From Bog-756 sp963710495 (GTDB taxonomy: Bacteria > Actinomycetota > Acidimicrobiia > Acidimicrobiales > RAAP-2), in contig CAVQAI010000009.1 of the NCBI GenBank assembly GCA_963710495.1, forward strand, positions 558,001-622,000: a DNA stretch of 64,000 nucleotides. The letters are read 5' to 3'. The position numbers were made by a program, and so were the translations under genes. Positions within the stretch are counted from its first letter, which is position 1. Every line of letters begins with the position of its first letter. The notes below the pieces were generated by a model, which did not search any database, was not told the DNA's origin, and saw nothing but the letters and a program-made list of their open reading frames with translations. Positions 25,960 through 35,045 of the stretch are shown here, one piece after another.

Positions 25960-27592
25960 CGAGCGCCCGAGGCGGAACCCCTTGTAGTCGTTCTGGACGA
26001 CCCTGGCGATCTCCTTGAGCAGCTTCGGTCGGCCGCCCGAGTTGAGAAGATACCGGCGGGGCTTGCCCGGGATGTTCGTCCCGAAGAAATAGCTGCTCTC
26101 CCCGAACGGGGACTCTGCCGCACCGCGGTCGACCATGGCCGTCCAGTCGTCCTCGGCGGCTGGGTCCACCTCGATGGTCTCGAAGCCGTGATCGCGCACG
26201 AACGTGATCGCGTCGGTGATGAAATCCACCTGGTCGCCGTTGTACCGCGGATTGTTGCCGGCCGCGGCGTGCGGCCCACCGGGGAAGAAGAGATTCGGGA
26301 ATCCGGCAGTCTGTAGGCCGAGGAACGTCCGGGGGCCGTCGGACCAGTAAGACTCCAAGGCCAGCCCGTGGCGGCCCCGGATCCCCATGCGGGTCGAGCG
26401 CGCCGGTGCCGAAGTCGAAGCCGGTGGCCCACACGACGATGTCGAAGCGGCGCTCCCCTTCGACCGTCTCGATGCCCCCCTCGGTCATGCCCACGATCGG
26501 AGTCCGCTTGAGATCGACCAGCGAGACGTTCGGTTTGTTGAACGTCTCGTAATAGCCGGTCACGAAGGGGGGCCGCTTCTCGCCGAATCGGTGGTCCTTC
26601 GGGATGAGCTCCTCCGCCGTGTCCGGGTCCTCGACGAGGTTGCGGACCTTCTGCGCGATGAACTCGCACCACTCGGCGTTGGCGCCATGGTCGAACAACA
26701 GGTCGGTGTAGTTGCTGGTGAGCTTGGCGAAGCCGGGGCTCTTCCACATCGTCTCGAAGAACGCCCACCGCTCGGCTCTCGAGTCATCGAAGGTGGCCCG
26801 GTCGTGCGGGGGGTGGAGGAACCCGGCCGGCGAGGTGTTCAGCACCTCGCACATCGCCTCGAAGTTGGCCCTGAGCTGCGCCTGCTCCGCCGGCGCGATC
26901 AGTGCGTTGTTGAGCGGCGTGCACCAGTTGGCCGTGCGCTGGAACACGGTCAACGACGCCACCTCGTCGACGATCACGGGGATCAACTGCACGCCGCTCG
27001 ACCCCGTGCCGATGACGGCCACCTGCTTGCCGGCGAAGTCGACCGGCGAGGCCGGCCACCGACCGGTGTGGTACGAGGCGCCGCCGAAGGCCTCCCGCCC
27101 CGGCACATCGGGGAAGTACGGCACCGACAGCACACCGGTGGCGGCGACGAGGAACCGGGCCCGGACCTCCGGTCCGTCGGCCACCGACACCGTCCAGGTC
27201 CCGGACGCCTCGTCATAGATGGCCGAGGTGACCACGGCGTCGAAGCGCATGTGGCGCCGGAGGTCGAACCGGTCGACCACGTGGTTGAGATAGCGCTCGG
27301 TCTCCGGCTGCTCGGCGAATTGCTCCCGCCACTCCCATTCGTCGAACAACTCTTTCGAGAACAGGTAGGCGTAGGTGTAGCTCTCCGAGTCGAACCGGGC
27401 CCCGGGATAGCGGTTCCAGTACCACGTCCCGCCCACCCCGCCCCCGGCCTCGAGCAACGCCGCGGAGAAGCCCGCCTCCCGCGCCCGGTACAACTGGTAG
27501 ATGCCGGTGATGCCGGCGCCCACCACCACCACGTCGACCTCGGTCGGTGCGAGCCGGCTGGCGTCGGGAACCGGTTCCGACGAGGCGGTCAT
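25930..27592 (-). pseudogene. Baeyer-Villiger-type flavin monooxygenase interrupted by a +1 frameshift
   Basis: FAD/NADPH monooxygenase inserting oxygen next to a ketone. The amino part has the FAD loop GAGITG at 25-30, GGTWYWNRYPG at 54-64, the Baeyer-Villiger fingerprint F169-x-G171-xxx-H175-xxx-W179-P and a second nucleotide loop GTGSSG. The reading breaks after FDFGTGAL, near 26390-26397, and continues in another frame as MGIRGRHGLALESYW and PGGPHAAAGNN. Deleting one base gives 553 aa, the normal length. As written the product would lose its last 150 residues. True inactivation cannot be told from an assembly error. The promoter shares the block-1 operator with the Rieske oxygenase. Confidence 0.88.
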
Positions 27593-27664
27593 CGAGCCGC
27601 GACCCGTGGCGTCACCGTGAGATCGGCGCCGTCGCTCCGGTCGGGTCCAGCCATCGGGTTATTG

Positions 27665-27680
27665 TACCGACCGGTTAGTA
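27665..27680. promoter_or_regulatory. Block-1 operator, site 5 (best palindrome)
   Basis: TACCG-ACCGGT-TAGTA: TAC...GTA outer arms and a perfect ACCGGT centre. It lies in the divergent space between the flavin monooxygenase (72 bases to its start) and the Rieske oxygenase (36 bases to its start). Confidence 0.72.
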
Positions 27681-27716
27681 TATTGCCGGGCGTTCTGAGA
27701 CGTTGGGGTTGACTGC

Positions 27717-29081
27717 ATGGCGATCGTGGATCAGAAGTCGTCGGCGCTTCCGGTGCCCTTCCCGATGGAGGTGCCGGATCGGGTCCCGAAGGAGCGCTAC
27801 TTCGACCCGGACTTCTACCAGATGGAGGTCGAGCTGCTCTGGCCCAGGGTCTGGCAGATGGCCTGTCGACTCGAGGAGATCCCCGGGGCGAACGACTTCG
27901 TCGAGTACGAGATCCTCGACCAGTCGGTCATCGTCATCCGCACCGACGACCTGGGGGTACGCGCCTTCCAGAATGCGTGCCGACACCGCGGCGTCAGGGT
28001 CGTCGAGGGCCGGGGGACGTGCCCGAGCGGGTTCACCTGTCCCTTCCACGGATGGTGCTACGGCCTCGACGGCACGAACACCTTCGTCTCGAGGGCGCAG
28101 ACCTTCGCCGAGCACAATTTGCAGCCGGAGGACCTGAATCTCACGCCGGTGCGATGTGAGATATGGGGCGGGTGCGCGTGGATCAACCTCGATGACGACG
28201 CGCCTCCGTTGCGGCAGTGCATCGAGCCGTTCGCCACCATCCTCGACGCCTGGAAGGCGGAGTCGTTGCGCACCGAGTGGTGGTACTCGTTCCGTCTCCC
28301 GGTCAACTGGAAGCTGGCCGAGGAGGCCTTCCTGGAGCAGTACCACGTGGTGCAGACCCATCCCGAGCTGGTCATACCCAACCGGTACCCGCCCCGGGAC
28401 CCTCGGGATTTCGATCCCCGGGCCTTCGTCGAGGCGGAGCTCCGGTACCTCCGGACGATGAGCCAGGGCATGGCCGGGATGGTCCATGCCGACGACGTCC
28501 GCGTGGCCGAAGGCTTGGCCGACCTGGAACTGCCCGCCGACCCGGCCCTGGCCTCGTCAACCTGGCACCGCACGCTGAACGAGGCAGTGGTGGAATGGCA
28601 CCGGGCGGCGGGCCATGACATCCCCGACCTCAACGAGCTCGAAGCACACGGCTTGAACCAACCGATGGGCTACTGCTTCCCCCACTACTTCGTGCTGCCC
28701 ATGTACAGCAGCGCATCCTCCTACCGCTTCCGCCCGCTGGGTCCGGAGGAGACGTTGATGGAGATCTGGTCGCTCACCCGGTTCGGGGACGGAAGCGTGC
28801 CGGAACGGCCCACGCCGCCCGAGCCATGGGCCTACGACGATCCTCGGGTGCCGCCCATCCCCACCCAGGACTTCTCGAACCTGCCGCGCCAACAGCGGGG
28901 CCTGCATGCCCACGGCTTCCACTACATGCGCCTGTCCGAGGGGATCGAGGGGGGTGTCGCCAACTTCGAACGCACGGTCGACGGCTTTCTGGCCGGCCTC
29001 CCCTACGAGAAGCTCCTCCCCGCCCTGCGCTCGATCAACTTGAACCCGCTCGAACGGCCCGTCGTCGACCTCGGGTTCTGA
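27717..29081 (+). CDS. Rieske non-haem iron oxygenase, alpha subunit
   Basis: 454 aa. The [2Fe-2S] Rieske site is C88-x-H90-x17-C108-xx-H111, followed by the catalytic domain with FLEQYHVVQTHPE supplying the two mononuclear-iron histidines. No beta subunit gene is adjacent, so a homotrimeric enzyme is likely. It needs a reductase; the only Rieske-type reductase in the window is at 50.7 kb under a different operator. ATG 27717 is used. It hydroxylates or demethylates an unactivated carbon in related enzymes. Control is shared with the divergent flavin monooxygenase through the operator at 27665. Confidence 0.93.
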   Translation: MAIVDQKSSALPVPFPMEVPDRVPKERYFDPDFYQMEVELLWPRVWQMACRLEEIPGANDFVEYEILDQSVIVIRTDDLGVRAFQNACRHRGVRVVEGRGTCPSGFTCPFHGWCYGLDGTNTFVSRAQTFAEHNLQPEDLNLTPVRCEIWGGCAWINLDDDAPPLRQCIEPFATILDAWKAESLRTEWWYSFRLPVNWKLAEEAFLEQYHVVQTHPELVIPNRYPPRDPRDFDPRAFVEAELRYLRTMSQGMAGMVHADDVRVAEGLADLELPADPALASSTWHRTLNEAVVEWHRAAGHDIPDLNELEAHGLNQPMGYCFPHYFVLPMYSSASSYRFRPLGPEETLMEIWSLTRFGDGSVPERPTPPEPWAYDDPRVPPIPTQDFSNLPRQQRGLHAHGFHYMRLSEGIEGGVANFERTVDGFLAGLPYEKLLPALRSINLNPLERPVVDLGF

Positions 29082-29211
29082 GCGCATGTCGATCCCCGAT
29101 CCGGCCGGCTCTGACCTCGCCGCTCACACCCCGACGACCAGTCGGCGCGGAGCGGAGGCTCGGGCCGGCCGCCGCGACATCCGCATTTCGTGGCCTGGCT
29201 AGGTTGCTGGC

Positions 29212-30039
29212 ATGCGATTCGGACTCGATGTCGCGCAGCAACGGATGCCCTGGGACGAGCTCGTGCGCCGGGTGCAGCTGGCCGAGGAGCTCGGCTTCGA
29301 CGGCGTCTGGGGCTTCGACCACTTCCAGCCGATGTACGGCGAGGGGCCGGGCGAGACGTTCGAGGGCATGACGACGCTCGCCGCCCTGGCGGGGCTGACG
29401 TCGCGCATCCGGCTCGGGCTCCTCGTGACCGGCGCGACCTACCGACACCCGTCGGTGCTCGCCGCCCAGGCGCTGACCGTCGACCATGCGTCACACGGCC
29501 GACTCGAGCTCGCCCTCGGCGCGGCTTGGTTCGAAGCCGAGCATCTCGCACTCGGCATCCCCTTTCCCGCCACCGGCGAGCGCTTCGACCTGCTGGAGGA
29601 CACGCTCGAGATCGTGACGCGGTTGTTCTCCGGGGATCTCGTGTCGTACGAAGGACGGCGGATCTCGCTTCATGACGCCCGCATGCGCCCGCTCCCCGTG
29701 CAACAGCCGCATCCACCCATCTGGATCGGGGGGAGCGGTCCCCGTCGTACGCTCCCGCTGGCCGCCCGCTATGCCGATGTGTGGCACACCTGGGGCACGC
29801 CCAATTCCTTGCGTGAGGCGAACCTGCGCCTCGACCAGCTCGCCACCGAAGCAGGACGCGACCCGACCGAGATCATGCGGGCCGGGTCGTTGTCGCTCGA
29901 CGAGCTGGCGACGGCACGCCGGCACACGGCCAAATGGCAGGAGGCGGGCTACGGCTACCTGGTGTGTGGCTGGCCGGATGCCGGCGCCCCCCAGGTCGAG
30001 GCCTTCGCCGGCCAGGTCTTGCCGGAGTACGACTCCTAG
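29212..30039 (+). CDS. LLM-class (F420- or FMN-dependent) oxidoreductase
   Basis: 275-aa luciferase-like TIM barrel: AEELGFDGVWGFDHFQP near the amino end, RIRLGLLVTGATYRHP and WIGGSGPRRTLPLAARYADVWH later, all typical of the TIGR03560/F420-dependent subgroup. Such proteins reduce or oxidise alcohols, enoyl bonds or imines with coenzyme F420. The cofactor is inferred from subfamily style, not proven. The space before it (29082-29211) shows no palindrome of either operator family. It probably belongs with the Rieske gene upstream on the same strand. Confidence 0.88.
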   Translation: MRFGLDVAQQRMPWDELVRRVQLAEELGFDGVWGFDHFQPMYGEGPGETFEGMTTLAALAGLTSRIRLGLLVTGATYRHPSVLAAQALTVDHASHGRLELALGAAWFEAEHLALGIPFPATGERFDLLEDTLEIVTRLFSGDLVSYEGRRISLHDARMRPLPVQQPHPPIWIGGSGPRRTLPLAARYADVWHTWGTPNSLREANLRLDQLATEAGRDPTEIMRAGSLSLDELATARRHTAKWQEAGYGYLVCGWPDAGAPQVEAFAGQVLPEYDS

Positions 30040-30143
30040 TGCGACGGCCACGGCGAGGGCGGTTCGCCAAGATCGAGCACCTCCGACGCTCCCTCTCCCG
30101 ACGGGGCGCCCCACGGCCTTTCCGGGGGAACGTTCGCGAGGAT

Positions 30144-30179
30144 GGAAACGTCCTTCTCATACTGAGAACCGGTGTTATC
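30144..30179. promoter_or_regulatory. Block-2 operator pair upstream of P450
   Basis: GGAAACGTCCTTCTC at 30144-30158 is an exact reverse-strand match to GAGAA-N4-GTTTCC, the 15-mer that recurs at 48.9, 49.0 and 58.8 kb. Six bases later GAGAA-CCGGTG-TTATC (30164-30179) is a looser copy with a six-base spacer. Both lie within 65 bases of the P450 start. Confidence 0.65.
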
Positions 30180-30205
30180 ATGAGGCGGGACAGCCGCTGC
30201 TCGCC

Positions 30206-31495
30206 GTGCCCGATTGGAATCTGGTGAACGATTTCGAGGCCACTGACTTCTTCCGCGATGCCACCGTCGTGGAGGACCCGTACTGGTACTTCGACGAAGC
30301 CCGGGGACGGTGCCCCGTCCACCGCGAGACACACCACGACGTCACGCTGGTCACCGGCTACGACGAGGCGCTGACCGTGTACCACGACACCGAGGCCTTC
30401 TCGTCGTGCACGTCGGTCACCGGGCCCTTCCCCGGTTTCCCCGTGCCGCTCGAGGGTGACGACGTGAGCGATCTCATCGAGCTGCACCGCGACGGACTCC
30501 CGTTCGCCGACCAGCTGCCCACCTTCGATCCCCCGAAGCACACGCAACACCGTGCGCTGTTGATGCGGTTGCTGACGCCCAAGCGGCTCAAGGAGAACGA
30601 GGACTTCATGTGGCGGCTCGCCGACCGCCAGATCGACGAGATCCTCGAGGGCGGCGAGTGCGAGTTCATCGGCGACTACGCCGGGCCGTTCACCATGCTG
30701 GTGGTGGCCGACCTGCTCGGCGTACCGGAGTCGGATCACGAGACCTTCCGCCGGAAGCTCGGCCGGACGGGCCACGTCGGGAGCACGAGCGACGCCGGGA
30801 CGATGACGCTCAACCCCTTGGAGTTCCTCTACGAGTACTTCAGCACGTACATCGCCGAACGCCGGGAGTCTCCGAAGAACGACGTGCTCACCAGCCTGGC
30901 CAACGCCAAGTTCCCGGATGGCTCGACCCCCGAAGTCGGCGACGTGGCCCGCATCGCCTCCAACCTGTTCGCCGCCGGCCAGGAGACCACGATCCGCCTG
31001 CTGGGCTCGGCGCTCCAGATCATGGGCGACCGACCCGATCTGCAGCGGCTGCTGCGCCAGGAACGCAACCGGATCCCCAACTTCGTCGAGGAGGCGTTGC
31101 GGTACGAGAGCCCGGTGAAGGGCGACTTCCGGCTCTCCCGTGTCCGGACGTCGGTCGGAGGGGTCGAGATCCCGGCGGGAAGCCAGCTGATGGTGCTCAA
31201 TGGTGCCGCCAATCGCGATCCCCGGCACTTCGAGCATCCCGACGAGTTCCGGGTCGAACGGGAGAACGCACGCGAGCACCTGGCCTTCGGGCACGGTATT
31301 CACTTCTGCGCCGGCGCCAACCTGGCCCGGGCCGAGGCCCGGATCACCATCGAACGCCTGCTGGACCGAATGGCGGACATCGCCATCTCCGATGCCGAAC
31401 ATGGTCCGGTCGACGCCCGTCGCTACGAGTACGCCCCCACGTTCATCCTGCGCGGGCTGACCCGACTGCATTTGACGTTCACGCCGGCCGTTTGA
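30206..31495 (+). CDS. Cytochrome P450
   Basis: 429 aa from the chosen GTG. The I-helix oxygen motif AAGQETT is at 256-262, ExxR at E296/R299 and the haem loop FGHGIHFCAG at 361-370 with C368 as ligand. No membrane anchor. An ATG at 30180 is out of frame, so GTG 30206 or GTG 30224 must start translation. It has only modest similarity to the P450 at 3 kb. Followed 64 bases later by an alcohol dehydrogenase, which suggests hydroxylation then oxidation of the new alcohol. The promoter carries the block-2 operator. Its redox partner is not adjacent. Confidence 0.94.
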   Translation: MPDWNLVNDFEATDFFRDATVVEDPYWYFDEARGRCPVHRETHHDVTLVTGYDEALTVYHDTEAFSSCTSVTGPFPGFPVPLEGDDVSDLIELHRDGLPFADQLPTFDPPKHTQHRALLMRLLTPKRLKENEDFMWRLADRQIDEILEGGECEFIGDYAGPFTMLVVADLLGVPESDHETFRRKLGRTGHVGSTSDAGTMTLNPLEFLYEYFSTYIAERRESPKNDVLTSLANAKFPDGSTPEVGDVARIASNLFAAGQETTIRLLGSALQIMGDRPDLQRLLRQERNRIPNFVEEALRYESPVKGDFRLSRVRTSVGGVEIPAGSQLMVLNGAANRDPRHFEHPDEFRVERENAREHLAFGHGIHFCAGANLARAEARITIERLLDRMADIAISDAEHGPVDARRYEYAPTFILRGLTRLHLTFTPAV

Positions 31496-31559
31496 CGGGG
31501 CACGGGCGTCCGGGTCGGCCATCGGTGGGCCTTTCGGGATCAGCTCGAGGGTCGGGGCC

Positions 31560-32708
31560 ATGAAGACCCGAGCCGCCGTGCTGTGGGGTCGGAACCAGGA
31601 CTGGCAGGTCCACGAGATCGACCTCGATGCACCCAGGGACCAGGAGGTCCTGGTCGAGTGGGCGGCGGCCGGCCTGTGCCACTCCGACGAGCATTTCCGG
31701 GTGGGCGACATGGGCCCGAACCGGGTCGACGATGCCGAGGCCCTCGATTCGGGGCTGTTCCCGAGGGTCGGGGGCCACGAAGGCGCAGGCGTCGTCGCCG
31801 AGGTCGGGCCGGGCGTGCACGGCCTCGAGCCTGGCGATCACGTTGCCGCCAGCTTCGTTCCGACATGCGGCCGCTGCCGGATGTGCACCACCGGGCGCGC
31901 CAACCTGTGCGACGTCGGGGCTGCCATCTTCGCCCCGGGACAGATTTCGGACGGCACCGCTCGGTACCACGTCGAGAATCAGGATCTCGGCGTCATGGCC
32001 AAGTTGGGGACCTTCGCCGAGCACGGCGTCGTCCACCAAGCGTCACTGGTGAAGGTCGACCCGGACCTGCCGTTGACCGTGGTGGCCCTGGTGTCCTGCG
32101 GGGTGACAACCGGTTGGGGCTCGGCCGTCTACCGGGCCGAGGTCGAGCCGGGCGACACCGTTGTCGTCGTCGGTGTCGGCGGTGTCGGCATGAACGCGGT
32201 GCAGGGCGCCCGCATGGTCGGGGCACGCTGCATCGTGGCGGTGGACCCGGTGAGCTTCAAGCGGAAGGCGGCCCTCGGTTTCGGGGCGACCCATGTGGCC
32301 GCATCCATGGAAGAAGCGCGGCCCATGGTGACCGATCTCACCCAGGGTCGGATGGCCGATGCGGTGATCCTGGTTCCGAGCGTCATGTACGGAGAGCTCA
32401 TGGGGCCCGCCCTCGACCTCACCGGCAAGGGTGGCACGTGCGTGGTGACCGGTGTTGCACCACAGTCACAGCAGGTGTGCCGGGTCAACCTGTTCGAGCT
32501 CACCATGTGGCAAAAAGAGGTTCGAGGCGTCGTCTTCGGGGCGGCCAACCCGCGTGCCGACATACCCAACCTCCTCGACCTCTACCGATCCGGCCGGCTG
32601 CAATTGGACGAACTGATCACCCGCACCTATCCGCTCGACCAGATCAACCAGGGCTACCGGGACATGCTCGACGGGTTGAACATTCGAGGTGTCATCTCCT
32701 TCGCCTGA
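31560..32708 (+). CDS. NDMA-dependent (mycofactocin-associated) zinc alcohol dehydrogenase
   Basis: 382 aa, same length as the paralogue at 13-14 kb and similar along its whole length. Catalytic zinc ligands C40 and H73, structural zinc C103, C106, C109 and C117, and the GVGGVG cofactor loop are all conserved. The Rxyl_3153-type family carries bound NAD that is reoxidised by a mycofactocin-linked route in vivo. ATG 31560 follows GAGGGTCGGGG. Placed directly behind a P450, it probably takes the hydroxylated product to an aldehyde or ketone. Confidence 0.93.
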   Translation: MKTRAAVLWGRNQDWQVHEIDLDAPRDQEVLVEWAAAGLCHSDEHFRVGDMGPNRVDDAEALDSGLFPRVGGHEGAGVVAEVGPGVHGLEPGDHVAASFVPTCGRCRMCTTGRANLCDVGAAIFAPGQISDGTARYHVENQDLGVMAKLGTFAEHGVVHQASLVKVDPDLPLTVVALVSCGVTTGWGSAVYRAEVEPGDTVVVVGVGGVGMNAVQGARMVGARCIVAVDPVSFKRKAALGFGATHVAASMEEARPMVTDLTQGRMADAVILVPSVMYGELMGPALDLTGKGGTCVVTGVAPQSQQVCRVNLFELTMWQKEVRGVVFGAANPRADIPNLLDLYRSGRLQLDELITRTYPLDQINQGYRDMLDGLNIRGVISFA

Positions 32709-32753
32709 CCGATGGTGGCGCTCCAGTGGGCACCCGGTCCGAAGCGTCCGGTC

Positions 32754-32774
32754 CGGCCGGGTGGCCACCGGCCG
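32754..32774 (+). terminator. Candidate terminator after alcohol dehydrogenase
   Basis: CGGCCGG (32754-32760) and CCGGCCG (32768-32774) form a perfect 7-bp GC stem with a 7-base loop, 46 bases past the stop codon and before the next gene's promoter. There is no T tract. Confidence 0.4.
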
Positions 32775-32906
32775 ACGTCGGAGAGCATTCGTCACCGCCA
32801 CGAGAACGTCCCTGTCCTATGATGCGAGCACCGATCTCACGGGGGACCGGGCCGAGATCGGGGCCATGGGCTGGTCGGGCCCGGCCTTGGCCACTAGGGG
32901 GAACCG

Positions 32907-34460
32907 GTGAGCAGGAGGACAGCGCAGCGCAGGCCCGAGCCGACCAGCCTGGGTCAACACCCGGCGTCCCGCACCGCCGGCATCACCCTCCGGGCCGCCT
33001 TGGTGCCGGTGCTGCTCGGCGGCGTGCTGGCGGCCTGCTCGAGTGCGACCGGCGCCGGCCCGTCGTCGTCCACCCCCTCTCCACCGAACGGTCCCGCCGC
33101 CAGCTTTTCGCACCAGCTGACCGGAGGAAGCGGGGCCTATATCGGATCACCGATCACGGTCGACCTGAAGAGCGCCGGCTACGTGCAGCACGAGTACGCC
33201 GCCTCGGGTTCCGCCACCTCCTACCGGGACGCCGGCACGCTCACCGGCGACGGTCGCTGGTCGTTCGTCCCCGACGGCACGGCGTCGTACCGGACCCGGG
33301 TCCTGGTGCGGTATCCGGCCGATCCGGCCCGGTTCAGCGGCACGGTCGTCGTCGAGTGGCTCAACGTCAGCGGCGGGGTGGACGCCGACCCCGAGTGGGC
33401 GACCCTCCACGAGGAGCTCATCCGCCAGGGCGACGCCTGGGTCGGCGTGTCGGCGCAGCGGATCGGGGTGATGGGAGGCCCGGTGCTCGTCGCCGTCCAG
33501 GGCGTCGCCGGAGCCAACCTCGCCGGCGAAGGCCTGCGGACCATCGATCCGGCCCGCTACGGATCGCTGAACCAACCCGGCGACGGCTTCTCCTTCGACA
33601 TCTACACCCAGGTCGCCCGGGCCATCCGTTCCGGCGCCGGCCTCGGCGGGCTCCGTCCGCAGCGGATCATCGCCGCCGGGGAATCCCAATCGGCGTTCGC
33701 CCTCGTGACCTACTACAACGGCGTCCAACCCCGTACCCGCGCCTTCGACGCCTTCTTCGTCCACAGCCGGGGTGCCGCCGGCCTCCCGTTGGTCGGTCCG
33801 GGCCAGTATGCCGACATCGCCCATGCCATCAGCGGCACCCCGACCATCTTCCGCACCGACCAGAACGCCCCGGTGCTCGACGTCCAAACCGAGACCGACG
33901 TGGGCAGCGTCCTCAACTCGTACGCGGCCCGTCAACCCGACAGCGACCGGTTCCGGCTCTGGGAGGTCACGGGGACCTCGCACGCCGACGTGCACCTGAT
34001 CGGGGCGGCCAACGTCGGTGCCATCGATTGTGGCGTGCCGATCAACAACGGCCCCATGCACGTCGTGGCCAAGGCCGCCTTCAGCGCGCTGGTCACCTGG
34101 GTCCAGAGGGGCAAGCCGCCGGTGATCGCCCCCCGCATCGAGGTGACGCCCGGCCCGACGCCCCAGATCCGGCGGGACGCCGACGGCATCGCCCTCGGCG
34201 GCATCCGCACGCCGCCGGTCGACGTGCCCGTGGCGACGTTGTCAGGTGTCCCGGGTCCGAACCCCTCGACGATCTGCTTGCTGCTCGGCTCGACCATCCC
34301 CTTCACGACGGCCCGGATCGCCCAGCTCTACCCGTCTCGGGCCGTGTACCTGCAGCGCTACGACGCCGACGCGGCCACGACGATCAGCAACAGCTTCGCC
34401 CTTCCCGCCGACCGGGCGGCCCTGCTGGCGTTCGCCGATCCGTCGGCGGTCTCCGGCTGA
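32907..34460 (+). CDS. Secreted lipoprotein with alpha/beta-hydrolase domain
   Basis: 517 aa. A positively charged start and hydrophobic segment end in the lipobox LAAC with the lipidated cysteine at C44, followed by a Ser/Pro-rich linker, so the protein is exported and anchored outside the membrane. The body matches the 'alpha/beta hydrolase domain' family (PF20091), with the nucleophile elbow G258-ESQ-S262 (serine 260). It probably acts as an extracellular esterase releasing an acid or alcohol for uptake. GTG 32907 follows AGGGGGAACCG. It stands alone between a candidate terminator and a convergent operon. Confidence 0.85.
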   Translation: MSRRTAQRRPEPTSLGQHPASRTAGITLRAALVPVLLGGVLAACSSATGAGPSSSTPSPPNGPAASFSHQLTGGSGAYIGSPITVDLKSAGYVQHEYAASGSATSYRDAGTLTGDGRWSFVPDGTASYRTRVLVRYPADPARFSGTVVVEWLNVSGGVDADPEWATLHEELIRQGDAWVGVSAQRIGVMGGPVLVAVQGVAGANLAGEGLRTIDPARYGSLNQPGDGFSFDIYTQVARAIRSGAGLGGLRPQRIIAAGESQSAFALVTYYNGVQPRTRAFDAFFVHSRGAAGLPLVGPGQYADIAHAISGTPTIFRTDQNAPVLDVQTETDVGSVLNSYAARQPDSDRFRLWEVTGTSHADVHLIGAANVGAIDCGVPINNGPMHVVAKAAFSALVTWVQRGKPPVIAPRIEVTPGPTPQIRRDADGIALGGIRTPPVDVPVATLSGVPGPNPSTICLLLGSTIPFTTARIAQLYPSRAVYLQRYDADAATTISNSFALPADRAALLAFADPSAVSG

Positions 34461-34478
34461 CGGGAGCTCCGTGGCTGG

Positions 34479-35045
34479 TCACGTCGGGCCGGCGGCCACG
34501 CTGGCCCGCAGGATCGGGCCGGCCTCGACGAGCCACGCCCCGATCACGCCGTCGAGCTGGTCCAGTTCGCTCTCCAGGACGAAGAGCCCCCGGGTCGGGG
34601 TCGAGGCACCGACCTCGATGAGGACGGGACGGAGATGGACGTCCACGGCCAGGGCGTGGCGCGGCCCGGCGCCGACCATGACCGGGACGGCGCACACGCC
34701 GGAGAGCCCAGCGGCCGGGAACGAGTCGATGAACGCCTTGAGCAGACCGGTGTAGGTGCCCTTGTAGGTGGGCGATGCGACCACCAGGGCCCGGCAGGTG
34801 GCCAGGCGCTCCATTGCGGCGCGGACCGTTTCGTCCGACCCGTCGAGGACCTTCGGCCCGATCTCGGCCAGGTCGACCACCGACCTCAGAGATCCGCTCG
34901 ACCCGATGGCGCCGCCCACCGCCTCGGCCACGGCAGTGGCCACCGACAAGGTCCGCGAGGCGGATTTCGGGTTTCCGACCAGGACGCCGACGGCCGGCGC
35001 CGCGTGCCCGGCGGCCCGCCCAGGCTCGGAGCCCCCGGTCGTCAC
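34479..35045 (-). CDS. NAD(P)H-dependent FMN reductase
   Basis: 188-aa flavodoxin-fold protein: GNPKSASRT phosphate-binding loop near the start and SPTYKGTYTGLLKAFIDS for the flavin, as in NADPH-dependent FMN reductases and SsuE/MsuE-like proteins. It supplies reduced flavin to two-component monooxygenases; the NtaA-type enzyme at 40.7-42.1 kb is the obvious candidate client. The GTG at 35045 overlaps the TetR stop by four bases (GTGA), so it is coupled to the regulator gene. Confidence 0.88.
   Translation of the reverse strand: MTTGGSEPGRAAGHAAPAVGVLVGNPKSASRTLSVATAVAEAVGGAIGSSGSLRSVVDLAEIGPKVLDGSDETVRAAMERLATCRALVVASPTYKGTYTGLLKAFIDSFPAAGLSGVCAVPVMVGAGPRHALAVDVHLRPVLIEVGASTPTRGLFVLESELDQLDGVIGAWLVEAGPILRASVAAGPT

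Noticed and set aside
16081..27680. Block-1 sites as KstR or KstR2 operators
   Set aside because: The known KstR-type consensus motifs (AAC...GTT and CAAG...CTTG cores) are not present in these sites.
31583..34621. A 1012-codon open frame on the + strand
   Set aside because: It is the out-of-frame shadow of the alcohol dehydrogenase and the lipoprotein: Arg/Gly/Pro-rich, no domain, and both real genes have clear motifs and starts.
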